DNA of 28,817 bases from Oscillospiraceae bacterium (lineage in GTDB: Bacteria; Bacillota_A; Clostridia; Oscillospirales; Oscillospiraceae): NCBI GenBank assembly GCA_017539885.1, contig JAFYCC010000088.1:1-28817 (forward strand). The letters are read 5' to 3'. Made by a program: the position numbers and the translations under genes. Each line of letters starts with the position of its first letter. Within the stretch, counting starts at the first letter, position 1. The notes below the pieces were generated by a model. That model searched no databases. It was not told the origin of the DNA and was given only the letters and a program-made list of their open reading frames with translations. Below are positions 13,562-21,959 of the stretch, piece after piece.

Positions 13562-15547
13562 TTGAATCGAAAAATCCAACGGCTCATTGAGCCGAACATG
13601 CGGATGTTCCTCTTCATACTTGTGCTTTTTGCCGTCGTCAGCCTGTTTTTTGACTGGCGACTTGCCGCTGCGGAGGGCGCAGTGATCCTCCTGCTCATCG
13701 TCTACTCCCTCATCAGTACCCGGCGCAGGCAGCGCGAGCTGATGGAGTATATCGAATCCGTCACCTACGACACGGAATCGGCCAAAAACAACACTCTTCT
13801 CAATTTCCCGCTGCCGATGGTCGTATTCAAGCTGGAGGACAATCAGATCGTATGGGGCAACACCGAGTTCTTCGACATCTGCGGAGGCAAGCCCCCGATC
13901 GACGCGCGCATCACGGACGTCGTGCCGGCTTTCTCCTCAAAATGGATCTATGAGGGCAAGCGACAGAGTCCCGGTCTCACGGAGGTCGGCGGCCTAAAGT
14001 ATCAGATCTACGGCAACGTCGTCCGCTCCGCCGAGGGCAGCGAGCAGCGCGAATACATGGGTATCGCCTATTGGCTGGACGTTACGGATTTCGACAGCAT
14101 CAAGCAGGAATATGCCGCCTCCCGTCCGGTCGTGGCAATCATCGTGCTGGACAACTATGACGAGCTGACAAAGAACCTGCCGGAACGTACGCGAACTTCC
14201 CTCTGCGGCGACGTGGAGGACCGTATCAATCAGTGGGCGGAGAACAAGGGCGGCTTTCTCAGCCGCATCGACCGTGACCGCTACGTGTTCATCTTCGAGG
14301 AGCGCTGGCTCACCGACTTTGTTGAAGAGAAGTTCAAACTGCTCGATGACGTGCACGAGGTCGTCAACCCCAGCGGCATCCATGCCACGGTCAGCATCGG
14401 TGTCGGCCGCGACGGAGCGGGTTTTCAGGAAAACTATGAATTCGCTGCGCTGTCAATCGAAATGGCTCTGTCGCGCGGCGGCGATCAGGCAGTGATCAAG
14501 AACCGTTTCAATTTCGAGTTCTACGGCGGACGCGGCAGCGAGGTGGAGACCCGCACGAAAGTCAAGTCCCGCGTGATGGCAAACGCGCTGAGCGAACTGA
14601 TTGCGGACGCGGACCGCGTGTTCATCATGGGGCACCGTTTCGCGGATCTGGACAGCATCGGCGGCGCGGTCGGTCTGTGCTGTATCGCGCGCAAACGCGG
14701 CACGCCTGCGAGGATTGTCGTCGATCCGGACAACAACGCCAGCAAGGAACTTATCGCGATGCTCAAAGGCAACAGTGCGTACCAGGACGCCTTCATCACG
14801 CCTCAGGATGCCATCGTGATGGCGGACAACCGTACGCTGCTGATCGTAGTGGATACGAACCGGCCGGAGCAGGTGGAGGATGAGAGCCTCCTGCTGGCAT
14901 GCAACCGCGTGGCTGTTATCGATCATCACCGCCGCACGACCACCTTCATAGAGAATGCGGCTCTTTCCTTCATCGAACCGTACGCTTCCTCCGTCTGCGA
15001 ACTGCTTGCGGAGCTGCTGCAGGAGGTCACCGAGCAGTCCGACATTCTTCCGTGCGAGGCGGAGGCGCTGCTGGCAGGCATCGTGCTGGACACGAAAAAC
15101 TTCACGATACGTACGGGTGAGCGCACCTTCGACGCAGCCGCTTTCCTGCGGCGGGTCGGTGCGGACACGACGGAGGTCAAGAAGCTTCTGCAGATCGACT
15201 TTGAAAGCACGGTCGCGCGCTGCCGCATCCTGCAGGGCGCGAAGCTCTACCGCGAAAACATTGCTGTCGCCGTGCTGGACACGGAGCAGGACCGCGTCGT
15301 GGCAGCGCAGGCGGCGGACGAACTGGTGAACATTTCGGGCGTGCAGGCCTCTATCGTCGTCTACGCGACGAACGAGGGCGGCGTGATCATTTCCGCGCGC
15401 TCGGTAGGAGACATCAACGTGCAGGTACTGCTCGAAAAGCTCGGCGGCGGCGGCAACAAGTCCGCTGCCGGCGCACAGCTTGCCGATACCAGCCTGCGCG
15501 ACGGGGTGAACATGCTGTTCAAGGCCATCGATGACTATCTGGCCTGA
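13562..15547 (+). CDS. gdpP: GdpP-type membrane c-di-AMP phosphodiesterase (DHH/DHHA1)
   Basis: This 661-residue protein has two N-terminal membrane helices (about 15-55), a PAS domain (about 75-155), a degenerate GGDEF domain (about 155-300, YVFIFEE in place of GGDEF), a DHH domain and a C-terminal DHHA1 domain. Metal and active-site motifs are GHRFADLDSIG (His358, Asp362, Asp364), VVDTNRP and IDHHR (Asp454-His456). GdpP hydrolyses c-di-AMP to pApA and so affects turgor, wall homeostasis and beta-lactam tolerance. The DHHA1 glycine motif reads GGGGNKSAAG, with Asn632 where GGGH-type motifs have His. Start: the ATG at 13556 lies one base from GGGAGG, too close, whereas the TTG at 13562 is seven bases away. 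rplI follows, and the gdpP-rplI order is common. Confidence 0.95.
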   Translation: MNRKIQRLIEPNMRMFLFILVLFAVVSLFFDWRLAAAEGAVILLLIVYSLISTRRRQRELMEYIESVTYDTESAKNNTLLNFPLPMVVFKLEDNQIVWGNTEFFDICGGKPPIDARITDVVPAFSSKWIYEGKRQSPGLTEVGGLKYQIYGNVVRSAEGSEQREYMGIAYWLDVTDFDSIKQEYAASRPVVAIIVLDNYDELTKNLPERTRTSLCGDVEDRINQWAENKGGFLSRIDRDRYVFIFEERWLTDFVEEKFKLLDDVHEVVNPSGIHATVSIGVGRDGAGFQENYEFAALSIEMALSRGGDQAVIKNRFNFEFYGGRGSEVETRTKVKSRVMANALSELIADADRVFIMGHRFADLDSIGGAVGLCCIARKRGTPARIVVDPDNNASKELIAMLKGNSAYQDAFITPQDAIVMADNRTLLIVVDTNRPEQVEDESLLLACNRVAVIDHHRRTTTFIENAALSFIEPYASSVCELLAELLQEVTEQSDILPCEAEALLAGIVLDTKNFTIRTGERTFDAAAFLRRVGADTTEVKKLLQIDFESTVARCRILQGAKLYRENIAVAVLDTEQDRVVAAQAADELVNISGVQASIVVYATNEGGVIISARSVGDINVQVLLEKLGGGGNKSAAGAQLADTSLRDGVNMLFKAIDDYLA

Positions 15548-15587
15548 CCCCTTTCGATTTGAAATTCTGATGTAAAGGAGAGCTAGT

Positions 15588-16034
15588 ATGAAAGTCATTT
15601 TTAGTGTGGACGTGCGCGGACAGGGCAAAAAGGGCGAGATGAAAGAAGTCTCGGACGGCTATGCGCGCAACTATCTGCTTCCCAAAGGTCTCGCCGTCGC
15701 CGCTACGCAGGACAATCTAAACGCCATGAAACTGCGCGACGCGGCCAAAAAGCGCCAGATGGAACTGGAGAAGGCAGCGGCGCAGGAGAACGCCAAGAAA
15801 CTCGAGGGCATCATCGTCAAGGTCAAGGCCAAGGCCGGCGACAGCGGCCGTCTGTTCGGTTCCGTGACAAGCAAGGAGATCGCCGACGCGCTCGCCGAGC
15901 AGCACGGCATCGTGATCGAGAAGAACAAGATCGTGCAGGCCGAACCCATCAAAAGCTTCGGCAGCTATGAGGTCAAGTGCAAATTCGGCTACGAGATCAG
16001 CGGTGTGATCCACGTTCTCGTCATTGAAGGATAA
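15588..16034 (+). CDS. rplI: 50S ribosomal protein L9
   Basis: The 148-residue protein has the standard bacterial L9 length. The rRNA-binding N domain reads [18 protein letters not shown] with [15 protein letters not shown], a long charged connecting helix follows (about 42-76), and the C domain contains [16 protein letters not shown]. It is a structural part of the large ribosomal subunit near the L1 stalk. The ribosome site AAAGGAG precedes the ATG. It lies 40 bases after gdpP and 18 bases before argS with no terminator, so it is probably transcribed with both. dnaB, often next to rplI, is absent. Confidence 0.98.
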   Translation: MKVIFSVDVRGQGKKGEMKEVSDGYARNYLLPKGLAVAATQDNLNAMKLRDAAKKRQMELEKAAAQENAKKLEGIIVKVKAKAGDSGRLFGSVTSKEIADALAEQHGIVIEKNKIVQAEPIKSFGSYEVKCKFGYEISGVIHVLVIEG

Positions 16035-16052
16035 AAAGGAGAAACGCGACAG

Positions 16053-17750
16053 ATGGCAAATCTGATCGAAGACGCGAAAAAACAGATCGGCGAACTGCTT
16101 GAGGCAGCCTATGTCAGAGCCGCAGAAGAGGGGCTCTTCCCCGCCGGTGTGACGCTCAGCGGAAACATTGAGATCCCCAAGGACCCGAAGAACGGAGACT
16201 ATGCCGCCAACCACGCGATGGCCGGCGCGAAAGCGCTGCACGCCGCGCCGCGGGCGATCGCGCAGACGCTCTGCGATCATCTCTCCCTTGAGGGAAGTCT
16301 GTTCGACCGCGTGGAGATCGCCGGTCCCGGCTTTCTGAATTTCTTCCTCGGGCATAAATGGTACGGCGACGTTCTCGCCGCCGTTGAGGCCGAGGGAACA
16401 GACTACGGCCGCGTTGATGACTATCACGGTGAAAAGGTAATGGTGGAATTCGTCTCCGCCAACCCCACCGGCCCCATGACCATCGGCAATGCGCGCGGCG
16501 GCGTGCTCGGCGACGCGCTTTCCAATGTGCTTGAGCGGGCGGGCTGCAATGTCTGGCGCGAGTTCTACGTGAACGACGCGGGCAATCAGGTCGATCTGTT
16601 CGGAAAAAGCATCGAGGCGCGCTATCTTCAGCTGATTCTCGGCGAGGATGCAGTGGAGTTTCCCGACAACGGGTATCACGGGGACGACATCCGCGCCCTC
16701 GCGCAGCTCATCCGCGACAGAGACGGCGACAAGTACCTGAACGTTCCTTCCGAGGAACGCTGCAAAGCCTTTGTTGCTTTTGGACTGCCGCACAACATTG
16801 CGCTCATGCGTGAGCATCTCGAGCGTTATCGCGTTCGTTTCGATCAGTGGTTTCCCGAGAGCGACCTGCACAAGTCCGGCTACGTAGCCGAAACCGTGCA
16901 GCTGCTCACCGACTCCGGCTATACCTACGAGAAGGACGGCGCCCTCTGGCTGCGCAACACGCTGTTCGGCGCCGATAAGGACGAGGTCCTGCGCCGTGCC
17001 AACGGCTTTTACACCTACTATGCAGTGGACATCGCCTATCACCGCAACAAGTTCAACGTCCGCGGCTTCGATCGCGTAATCGACGTGTGGGGTGCGGATC
17101 ACCACGGGCATGCGCTGCGTTTCGCGGCGACCATGACCGCGCCGGAGCTCGGTCTTTCCGGCAGGAAGCTTGACTTTCTCATCATGCAGATGGTGCGGCT
17201 TACGCGCAACGGGGAAACAGTGAAGGTCTCCAAGCGCACGGGAAAGGCGCTGACCCTCAACGATCTGATCGATGAGATTGGCGTAGACGCCTGCCGTTTC
17301 TTCTTTAACGCCAAGCCGGACACCCATCTGGAATTCGACCTCGACCTTGCCGTACGGCAGGACAGCGAGAATCCGGTCTACTACGTGCAGTACGCGCATG
17401 CGCGTATCTGCTCGCTGATCGCCATGCTTGCGGCGGACGGATATGCCGTTCCCGCCGTTTCGGAGATCGACGTGTCCCTGCTCACGGACGAGCACGAACG
17501 CGCTCTCATCAAACAGCTGTCTCTTCTGCCCGAAGAGATCCGCGCTGCCGCGAAGGCCTACGATCCGAGCCGCGTCAACCGCTACGTGACTGAGCTGGCG
17601 GCGCGTTTCCACAAGTTCTATACGGTCTGCCGTCTGCGCGGCGAGGACGATGCCCTGCTGCGCGCCCGTCTGAAGCTGGTCGACTGTACCCGTCAGGTAC
17701 TTGCCGTCGGGCTGGACATCATCGGTGTGACAGCTCCGGAGAAGATGTAA
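16053..17750 (+). CDS. argS: Arginyl-tRNA synthetase
   Basis: This 565-residue class I synthetase attaches arginine to tRNA-Arg. Order: N-terminal ArgRS-specific domain (about 1-115), Rossmann catalytic domain with VEFVSANPTGPM (about 130-141), KMSKS-type loop VKVSKRTGKA (about 390-399), and an all-helical anticodon-binding domain ending at the C terminus. The HIGH signature reads TIGN in GPMTIGNARGG: the first His is Thr and the last is Asn. Asn in the last position occurs in many clostridial enzymes, but Thr in the first is less usual. A weak AAAAGGAG lies upstream of the ATG. It is closely followed by maf (3 bases). Confidence 0.97.
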   Translation: MANLIEDAKKQIGELLEAAYVRAAEEGLFPAGVTLSGNIEIPKDPKNGDYAANHAMAGAKALHAAPRAIAQTLCDHLSLEGSLFDRVEIAGPGFLNFFLGHKWYGDVLAAVEAEGTDYGRVDDYHGEKVMVEFVSANPTGPMTIGNARGGVLGDALSNVLERAGCNVWREFYVNDAGNQVDLFGKSIEARYLQLILGEDAVEFPDNGYHGDDIRALAQLIRDRDGDKYLNVPSEERCKAFVAFGLPHNIALMREHLERYRVRFDQWFPESDLHKSGYVAETVQLLTDSGYTYEKDGALWLRNTLFGADKDEVLRRANGFYTYYAVDIAYHRNKFNVRGFDRVIDVWGADHHGHALRFAATMTAPELGLSGRKLDFLIMQMVRLTRNGETVKVSKRTGKALTLNDLIDEIGVDACRFFFNAKPDTHLEFDLDLAVRQDSENPVYYVQYAHARICSLIAMLAADGYAVPAVSEIDVSLLTDEHERALIKQLSLLPEEIRAAAKAYDPSRVNRYVTELAARFHKFYTVCRLRGEDDALLRARLKLVDCTRQVLAVGLDIIGVTAPEKM

Positions 17751-17753
17751 AAC

Positions 17754-18329
17754 ATGAACAGGATCATTCTCGCCTCCGCGTCGCCGCGTCGGCGCGAACT
17801 GCTGGAAAGGCTCAGCATTCCGGATCTGGTAGTCCGCCCTGCTCGCGGCGAAGAGCGCATGCCGGAAACCGGTGATCCGTCCCGGATCGTGCGCGAGCTC
17901 TCCCGGCAGAAAGCCGAGGAGATCGCCCGCGACGCCGAATCGGGCGATGTGATCGTCGCCGCAGACACGATCGTCTGGCTCGACGATCACGTGCTCGGCA
18001 AGCCGAAAGACGCCGAGGATGCGAAGGCCATGCTGCGGCGGCTTTCCGGCCGCACGCACAGTGTTTTCACCGGTGTATGCGTCATTTCCGGAAAAACGAC
18101 GCTCTCGGAAGCGGAGGAATCGCTCGTCCGCTTCAGGCAGATGAGCGAAAAGGAGATCGCTGCATATGTCGCCACCGGCGAGCCGATGGACAAGGCCGGC
18201 GCCTATGGCGCGCAGGGCATCGCCGGACTCTTTGTGGAGAGGATCGAGGGCAGCTTCTCCAACGTCATGGGTCTGCCCCTGTGCAGGCTCGGCAACATGC
18301 TTAAAAAAGTGGGCGTGGAATTGCTTTGA
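17754..18329 (+). CDS. maf: Maf-family nucleoside triphosphate pyrophosphatase
   Basis: The 191-residue protein has the full Maf length. Motifs in order: ASASPRRRELL (7-17), AADTIVW (68-74), LGKPKD (80-85), DKAGAYGAQG (about 145-154) and GSFSNVMGLPL (about 166-176). Maf proteins hydrolyse dTTP, UTP and modified pyrimidine triphosphates and have been linked to septum formation. The AYGAQG form is the dTTP/UTP-type signature. The ribosome site lies in the last codons of argS. Its stop TGA overlaps the TTG start of mreC, which suggests coupled translation with the elongasome genes. Confidence 0.96.
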   Translation: MNRIILASASPRRRELLERLSIPDLVVRPARGEERMPETGDPSRIVRELSRQKAEEIARDAESGDVIVAADTIVWLDDHVLGKPKDAEDAKAMLRRLSGRTHSVFTGVCVISGKTTLSEAEESLVRFRQMSEKEIAAYVATGEPMDKAGAYGAQGIAGLFVERIEGSFSNVMGLPLCRLGNMLKKVGVELL

Positions 18330-19168
18330 AGGATTTTATCAAAAAAAAGGGCTTGCCCATACTGATCGTCGTAGTGCTCGTTGCGGTGCTGTTCGGCGTC
18401 GTCAGATATGCGCTCGCAGGGCGCGCCGGACTGCTCTCCAATGCGGTCGGTGCGGTGCGGGCGCCTTTGGCGCGTTCTGCCGTGGCCGTCACGGAATGGC
18501 TGGAGAGCATCTACGGCTACATCTACAAATACGACCAGCTCGTAGAGCAGAATGAAGCGCTTCAGAAGTCTCTTGCGGAGGCTGAGGAAAAAGCACGGCT
18601 CGGTGAAGAGGCGCTTGAAGAGAATGCCCGGCTGCGCGAACTGCTGAACCTGGCGGAAAAACGCACGGACTTCGTTTTCGAGTCGGCCAAGATCATTTCC
18701 TGGGATCCTTCCAACTGGACGAGCCGCTTCACCATTGGCAAGGGCGCGTCAAGCGGCATTGAACTCGGAGACTGCGTCGTCACGGAGTACGAGGCGCTGG
18801 TCGGGCAGGTCGTCGAGCTTGGCGACAACTGGGCGACCGTACGCACGCTCGTCGACGTCGATTTCGGCGCCGGTGCGCTGGTCGGTGCGTCCGGCGAGGC
18901 CGCTATGGTCATCGGCGATTATATGCTCATGCAGGACAACTGTCTGCGTCTCGCCTATCTGACGGACAGTTCCGGCGTATTTGAGGGCGACGCGGTACTC
19001 ACCTCCGGCGAAGGCGGCGCGTTTCCGCAGGGCCTGATTATCGGAGAAGTGACGGCGCTGCGTTCCGACGACGGCGGACAGAGCGTCTACGGAGTCGTCA
19101 GGCCTGCCCTCGATGTCTCTCATCTCACACAGGTATTCGTCATCAAAGACTATGAGATCACGGAATGA
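18326..19168 (+). CDS. mreC: Rod shape-determining protein MreC
   Basis: This 280-residue bitopic membrane protein has a short basic N terminus (MKDFIKKKG), one membrane helix (about 10-31), a coiled-coil (about 68-112, NEALQKSLAEAEEKARLGEE) and two beta domains containing GKGASSGIELGD and GGAFPQGLIIGEV. MreC is the extracytoplasmic scaffold of the elongation machinery and activates PBP2-RodA. It begins at TTG inside the maf stop (TTGA overlap), with only a weak upstream purine run. mreB is missing upstream, where it is often found. Confidence 0.95.
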   Translation: MKDFIKKKGLPILIVVVLVAVLFGVVRYALAGRAGLLSNAVGAVRAPLARSAVAVTEWLESIYGYIYKYDQLVEQNEALQKSLAEAEEKARLGEEALEENARLRELLNLAEKRTDFVFESAKIISWDPSNWTSRFTIGKGASSGIELGDCVVTEYEALVGQVVELGDNWATVRTLVDVDFGAGALVGASGEAAMVIGDYMLMQDNCLRLAYLTDSSGVFEGDAVLTSGEGGAFPQGLIIGEVTALRSDDGGQSVYGVVRPALDVSHLTQVFVIKDYEITE

Positions 19169-19186
19169 TCCCGGGTGGACACGCTT

Positions 19187-19699
19187 ATGCTTCTCGACCT
19201 GATCAATTTTGAAAAACTCAAGCGCGCTCTGCTGTATTTTGCCGTCGTCCTGGTGGTGATGGCGCTGCAGACGCTGCTGTTTTCGCGTCTGCGCCTGTTC
19301 GGCGCGGCGCCCATGTTCGTACCAGCAGTAGTCACGGCCATCGCGCTTTTTGAGGGCGGCGTCTGGGGCGCGGCCTTCGGTCTCGTCACCGGCATCCTAT
19401 GCGCTCTGCGCTACAGCGGTACAGTCCTGCTGTTTCCGCTTCTCTTCTCCGTTATCGGATTCTTTTCCGGTCTTCTGGCGCAGTTCGTGATGAACCGCCG
19501 CTTCTTTTCCTATTTCACTCTGAGTGTCGCTGCCTTCCTCCTGACGGCCTTCTGCCAGATGTTCCGGCCTCTGTTTTTTCTGAACGCTGCCCCGGTCTCT
19601 GTTCTTCGCGTCGGCCTGTTTCAAGTTATCTGGTCCCTGCCCTTTCCCTTTCTGATTTATTTCCCGGTCAAGAACATCGGCAGGCGCGCGCTTCGATAA
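19187..19699 (+). CDS. mreD: Rod shape-determining protein MreD
   Basis: This membrane protein of about 170 residues has five or six hydrophobic helices, typical of MreD: FAVVLVVMALQTLLFSRL near the N terminus and FVPAVVTAIALFEGGVWGAA in the middle. It is the small integral-membrane member of the elongasome and sits between mreC and mrdA. Start choice: a GTG at 19175 would add four residues but has almost no ribosome site. The ATG at 19187 has GGGTGG eight bases upstream and is preferred. The gap to mrdA is nine bases. Confidence 0.93.
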   Translation: MLLDLINFEKLKRALLYFAVVLVVMALQTLLFSRLRLFGAAPMFVPAVVTAIALFEGGVWGAAFGLVTGILCALRYSGTVLLFPLLFSVIGFFSGLLAQFVMNRRFFSYFTLSVAAFLLTAFCQMFRPLFFLNAAPVSVLRVGLFQVIWSLPFPFLIYFPVKNIGRRALR

Positions 19700-19708
19700 G
19701 GAGTCTTT

Positions 19709-21850
19709 ATGAACCGCCTTGTAAAGCCATCCCGAATTGTGCTCATCGTTCTGCTGACGGTGGCGCTGCTTGTCGTATACGCGGCAGCGCTGTACAAGCT
19801 GCAGATCGTTGAGGGCGAGGATTATTACAATAAAAGCCGAAACAGCAGAGTCACCGAGGAGATCATCCGCGCCAAGCGCGGCAACATCCTCGACCGCTAC
19901 GGCCGTCTGCTTGTCTCCAGCAGGAGCTGCAACAATCTTATCCTTAACACGGATGAGCTGTTCAGCACGGAGAAGGTTCCCGATCCGAACGCCGCGATAC
20001 TAGCTCTGGTGCGTCTGGTGCAGGAGACCGGCAATCACTACAGTGATGAACTGCCGATCACGATGGACTCCCCCTTCGTGTATGACGAGCACATGACCGA
20101 TCAGGACCGGACTCGTCTGGAACAGTTCCTGGATGACAAGAAGTGGGACAAATCCATGTCAGCTGTCGAGCTGATGGCCAAATTCCGTGAGCGTTACGGG
20201 ATCGACAACCGCTACAACAGCGAGGAGATGCGCATTATTGCGGGCATCCGTTACGCGCTGAATATGCATTTTGTCGTCAAGACGTCAGATTATGTTTTTG
20301 TCGAGGACGCCTCGATGGAACTCATCACCCGGATCCGTGAGCAGGGTTTGCCCGGTGTAAAGGTGGAAACGAGTTTTGTGCGCGAATATCACACGCAGTC
20401 AGCGGCACATCTTCTCGGTTATATACGCGCCATGGATGCGGAGAGCTATTACGGCGATGAAACACACGAGGGCTACAAAGACAAGGGCTACAGCCTCGAC
20501 GCGCTCGTAGGCATCGAGGGCGCGGAATACGCCTTTGAGGACTGGCTCCACGGCACGGACGGCCGCGTGCGCGTCACCACGAACGCAGAGGGCAATGTCA
20601 CGGACATGGTCTATCTGCAGGAGCCCATTCCCGGCGACAACGTCTATCTGACCATCGACAGCGGTCTGCAGGAAGCGGCGGAGCTCGCGCTGGCAGAGAA
20701 CATCCGTGAGATCAATGAACAGCGGGAAGCGGATAACGAGATGTATCTTGCGACAGGACAGCCGGACAAAGTCATGGAACTCTCCACAGGCGGCGCTGTC
20801 GTAGTCGTGGACGTCAAGACGAGCGAACCCCGCTGTATCGCCTCCTACCCCACTTTCGACCCCTCGACGATGCTGGAAAACTACGGGCTGCTCAGCAGTG
20901 ACAAGGGCGCACCGCTGTTCAACCGTGCGCTCAACGGCGTCTACGCGCCAGGTTCGACCTTTAAGCCTGTGACCGGAATCGCAGCGCTCAATGAAGGCAA
21001 GGTGACCGTCGACTACACCATCTACGACGAGGGCATCTTCACGAAATACTCCGACGTCGACACCAGCTATATGCCCCGCTGCTGGATCTACGGTGCCGGC
21101 AGCCACGGCGATGTGAATATCACCACCGCGCTGGAGCACTCCTGCAACTACTATTTCTACACGGTCGGCGATCTGCTTGGCATCGACCGCATCGCGAAAT
21201 ACGCGGCGATGTTCGGGCTTGGCGAAAAGACCGGTATCGAACTTCCGGAGACGGCAGGCCACATGGCCACGCCTGAGTTCAAGGCACAGATCTACTCCGA
21301 AGACAAAACCGAGCAGGAGTGGTTCGTCGGCGACACGCTGGCAGCCTCCATCGGACAGTCCGTCAGCCAGTTCACGCCCATACAGCTCGCCAACTATACG
21401 GCTGCCATTGCCGGCAACGGACATCGCCATACGACGTCCATCCTCAAGGCCGTGCGAAGTGCGGACGGAACCGAACGGCTCTATTCGCGTGTTCCGGTTG
21501 AATCCGGCCGCGTGGACGTGGATCAAAGCTACTACGATGCCATTCATCTGGGTATGCGGCTCGTCGTAACAAGCGGCAATTCTCCCGTCGTCTACTATAC
21601 ATTTGAGGATGTCGACTACACGCTTGCAGCCAAGACAGGCACAGCGCAGCGCGGTGAGAACCGGGCAAACAACGCCTGCTTCATCTGCTATGCCCCCTAT
21701 GATGACCCGGAAATCGCCATCGCGGTCGTCGTGGAGAAAGGCGGTGCCGGCGCGAATCTCGCCTCCATCGCGAGGTCTGTTCTGGACTATTACTTCTCCT
21801 TCTCTGACAGCACGATCTCACTGGAGAAGGAACAGAGCCTGTTGAAGTGA
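19709..21850 (+). CDS. mrdA: Penicillin-binding protein 2 (elongasome transpeptidase)
   Basis: This 713-residue class B PBP has one N-terminal membrane helix (about 10-30), a dimerisation/pedestal region with RGNILDRYGRLL (about 57-68), and a C-terminal transpeptidase domain. Active-site motifs are APGSTFKP (Ser416, Lys419), HSCNYYF (Ser478-Cys479-Asn480, the SxN) and AAKTGTA (Lys642-Gly644). It cross-links peptidoglycan during side-wall growth together with MreC/MreD and a SEDS protein. GGAG precedes the ATG. The insertion of about 110 residues in the pedestal (about 120-195) is usual for clostridial PBP2. rodA and min genes, often downstream, are absent. Confidence 0.97.
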   Translation: MNRLVKPSRIVLIVLLTVALLVVYAAALYKLQIVEGEDYYNKSRNSRVTEEIIRAKRGNILDRYGRLLVSSRSCNNLILNTDELFSTEKVPDPNAAILALVRLVQETGNHYSDELPITMDSPFVYDEHMTDQDRTRLEQFLDDKKWDKSMSAVELMAKFRERYGIDNRYNSEEMRIIAGIRYALNMHFVVKTSDYVFVEDASMELITRIREQGLPGVKVETSFVREYHTQSAAHLLGYIRAMDAESYYGDETHEGYKDKGYSLDALVGIEGAEYAFEDWLHGTDGRVRVTTNAEGNVTDMVYLQEPIPGDNVYLTIDSGLQEAAELALAENIREINEQREADNEMYLATGQPDKVMELSTGGAVVVVDVKTSEPRCIASYPTFDPSTMLENYGLLSSDKGAPLFNRALNGVYAPGSTFKPVTGIAALNEGKVTVDYTIYDEGIFTKYSDVDTSYMPRCWIYGAGSHGDVNITTALEHSCNYYFYTVGDLLGIDRIAKYAAMFGLGEKTGIELPETAGHMATPEFKAQIYSEDKTEQEWFVGDTLAASIGQSVSQFTPIQLANYTAAIAGNGHRHTTSILKAVRSADGTERLYSRVPVESGRVDVDQSYYDAIHLGMRLVVTSGNSPVVYYTFEDVDYTLAAKTGTAQRGENRANNACFICYAPYDDPEIAIAVVVEKGGAGANLASIARSVLDYYFSFSDSTISLEKEQSLLK

Positions 21851-21882
21851 CGGGGCTCCTGCGGATTATTCCGTTTTTCGTA

Positions 21883-21911
21883 TTGTTTTCTGTCCGATTT
21901 CGTTGTATAAT
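21883..21911 (+). promoter_or_regulatory. Sigma-A promoter of mgsA
   Basis: TTGTTT (21883-21888) and a perfect TATAAT (21906-21911) are 17 bases apart. The leader to the mgsA ATG is about 43 bases. No terminator is seen between the mrdA stop and this site. Confidence 0.8.
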
Positions 21912-21959
21912 TACCTAGTTACAACGTTTCCCTTCTTCAGATCAGTAAGGAGCGATCCC

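Noticed and set aside
15717..18059. A 780-residue open frame on the minus strand
   Set aside because: It lies antisense to rplI, argS and maf, which have clear motifs and ribosome sites. The translation is a mirror of those codons in GC-rich DNA, with no recognisable domain.
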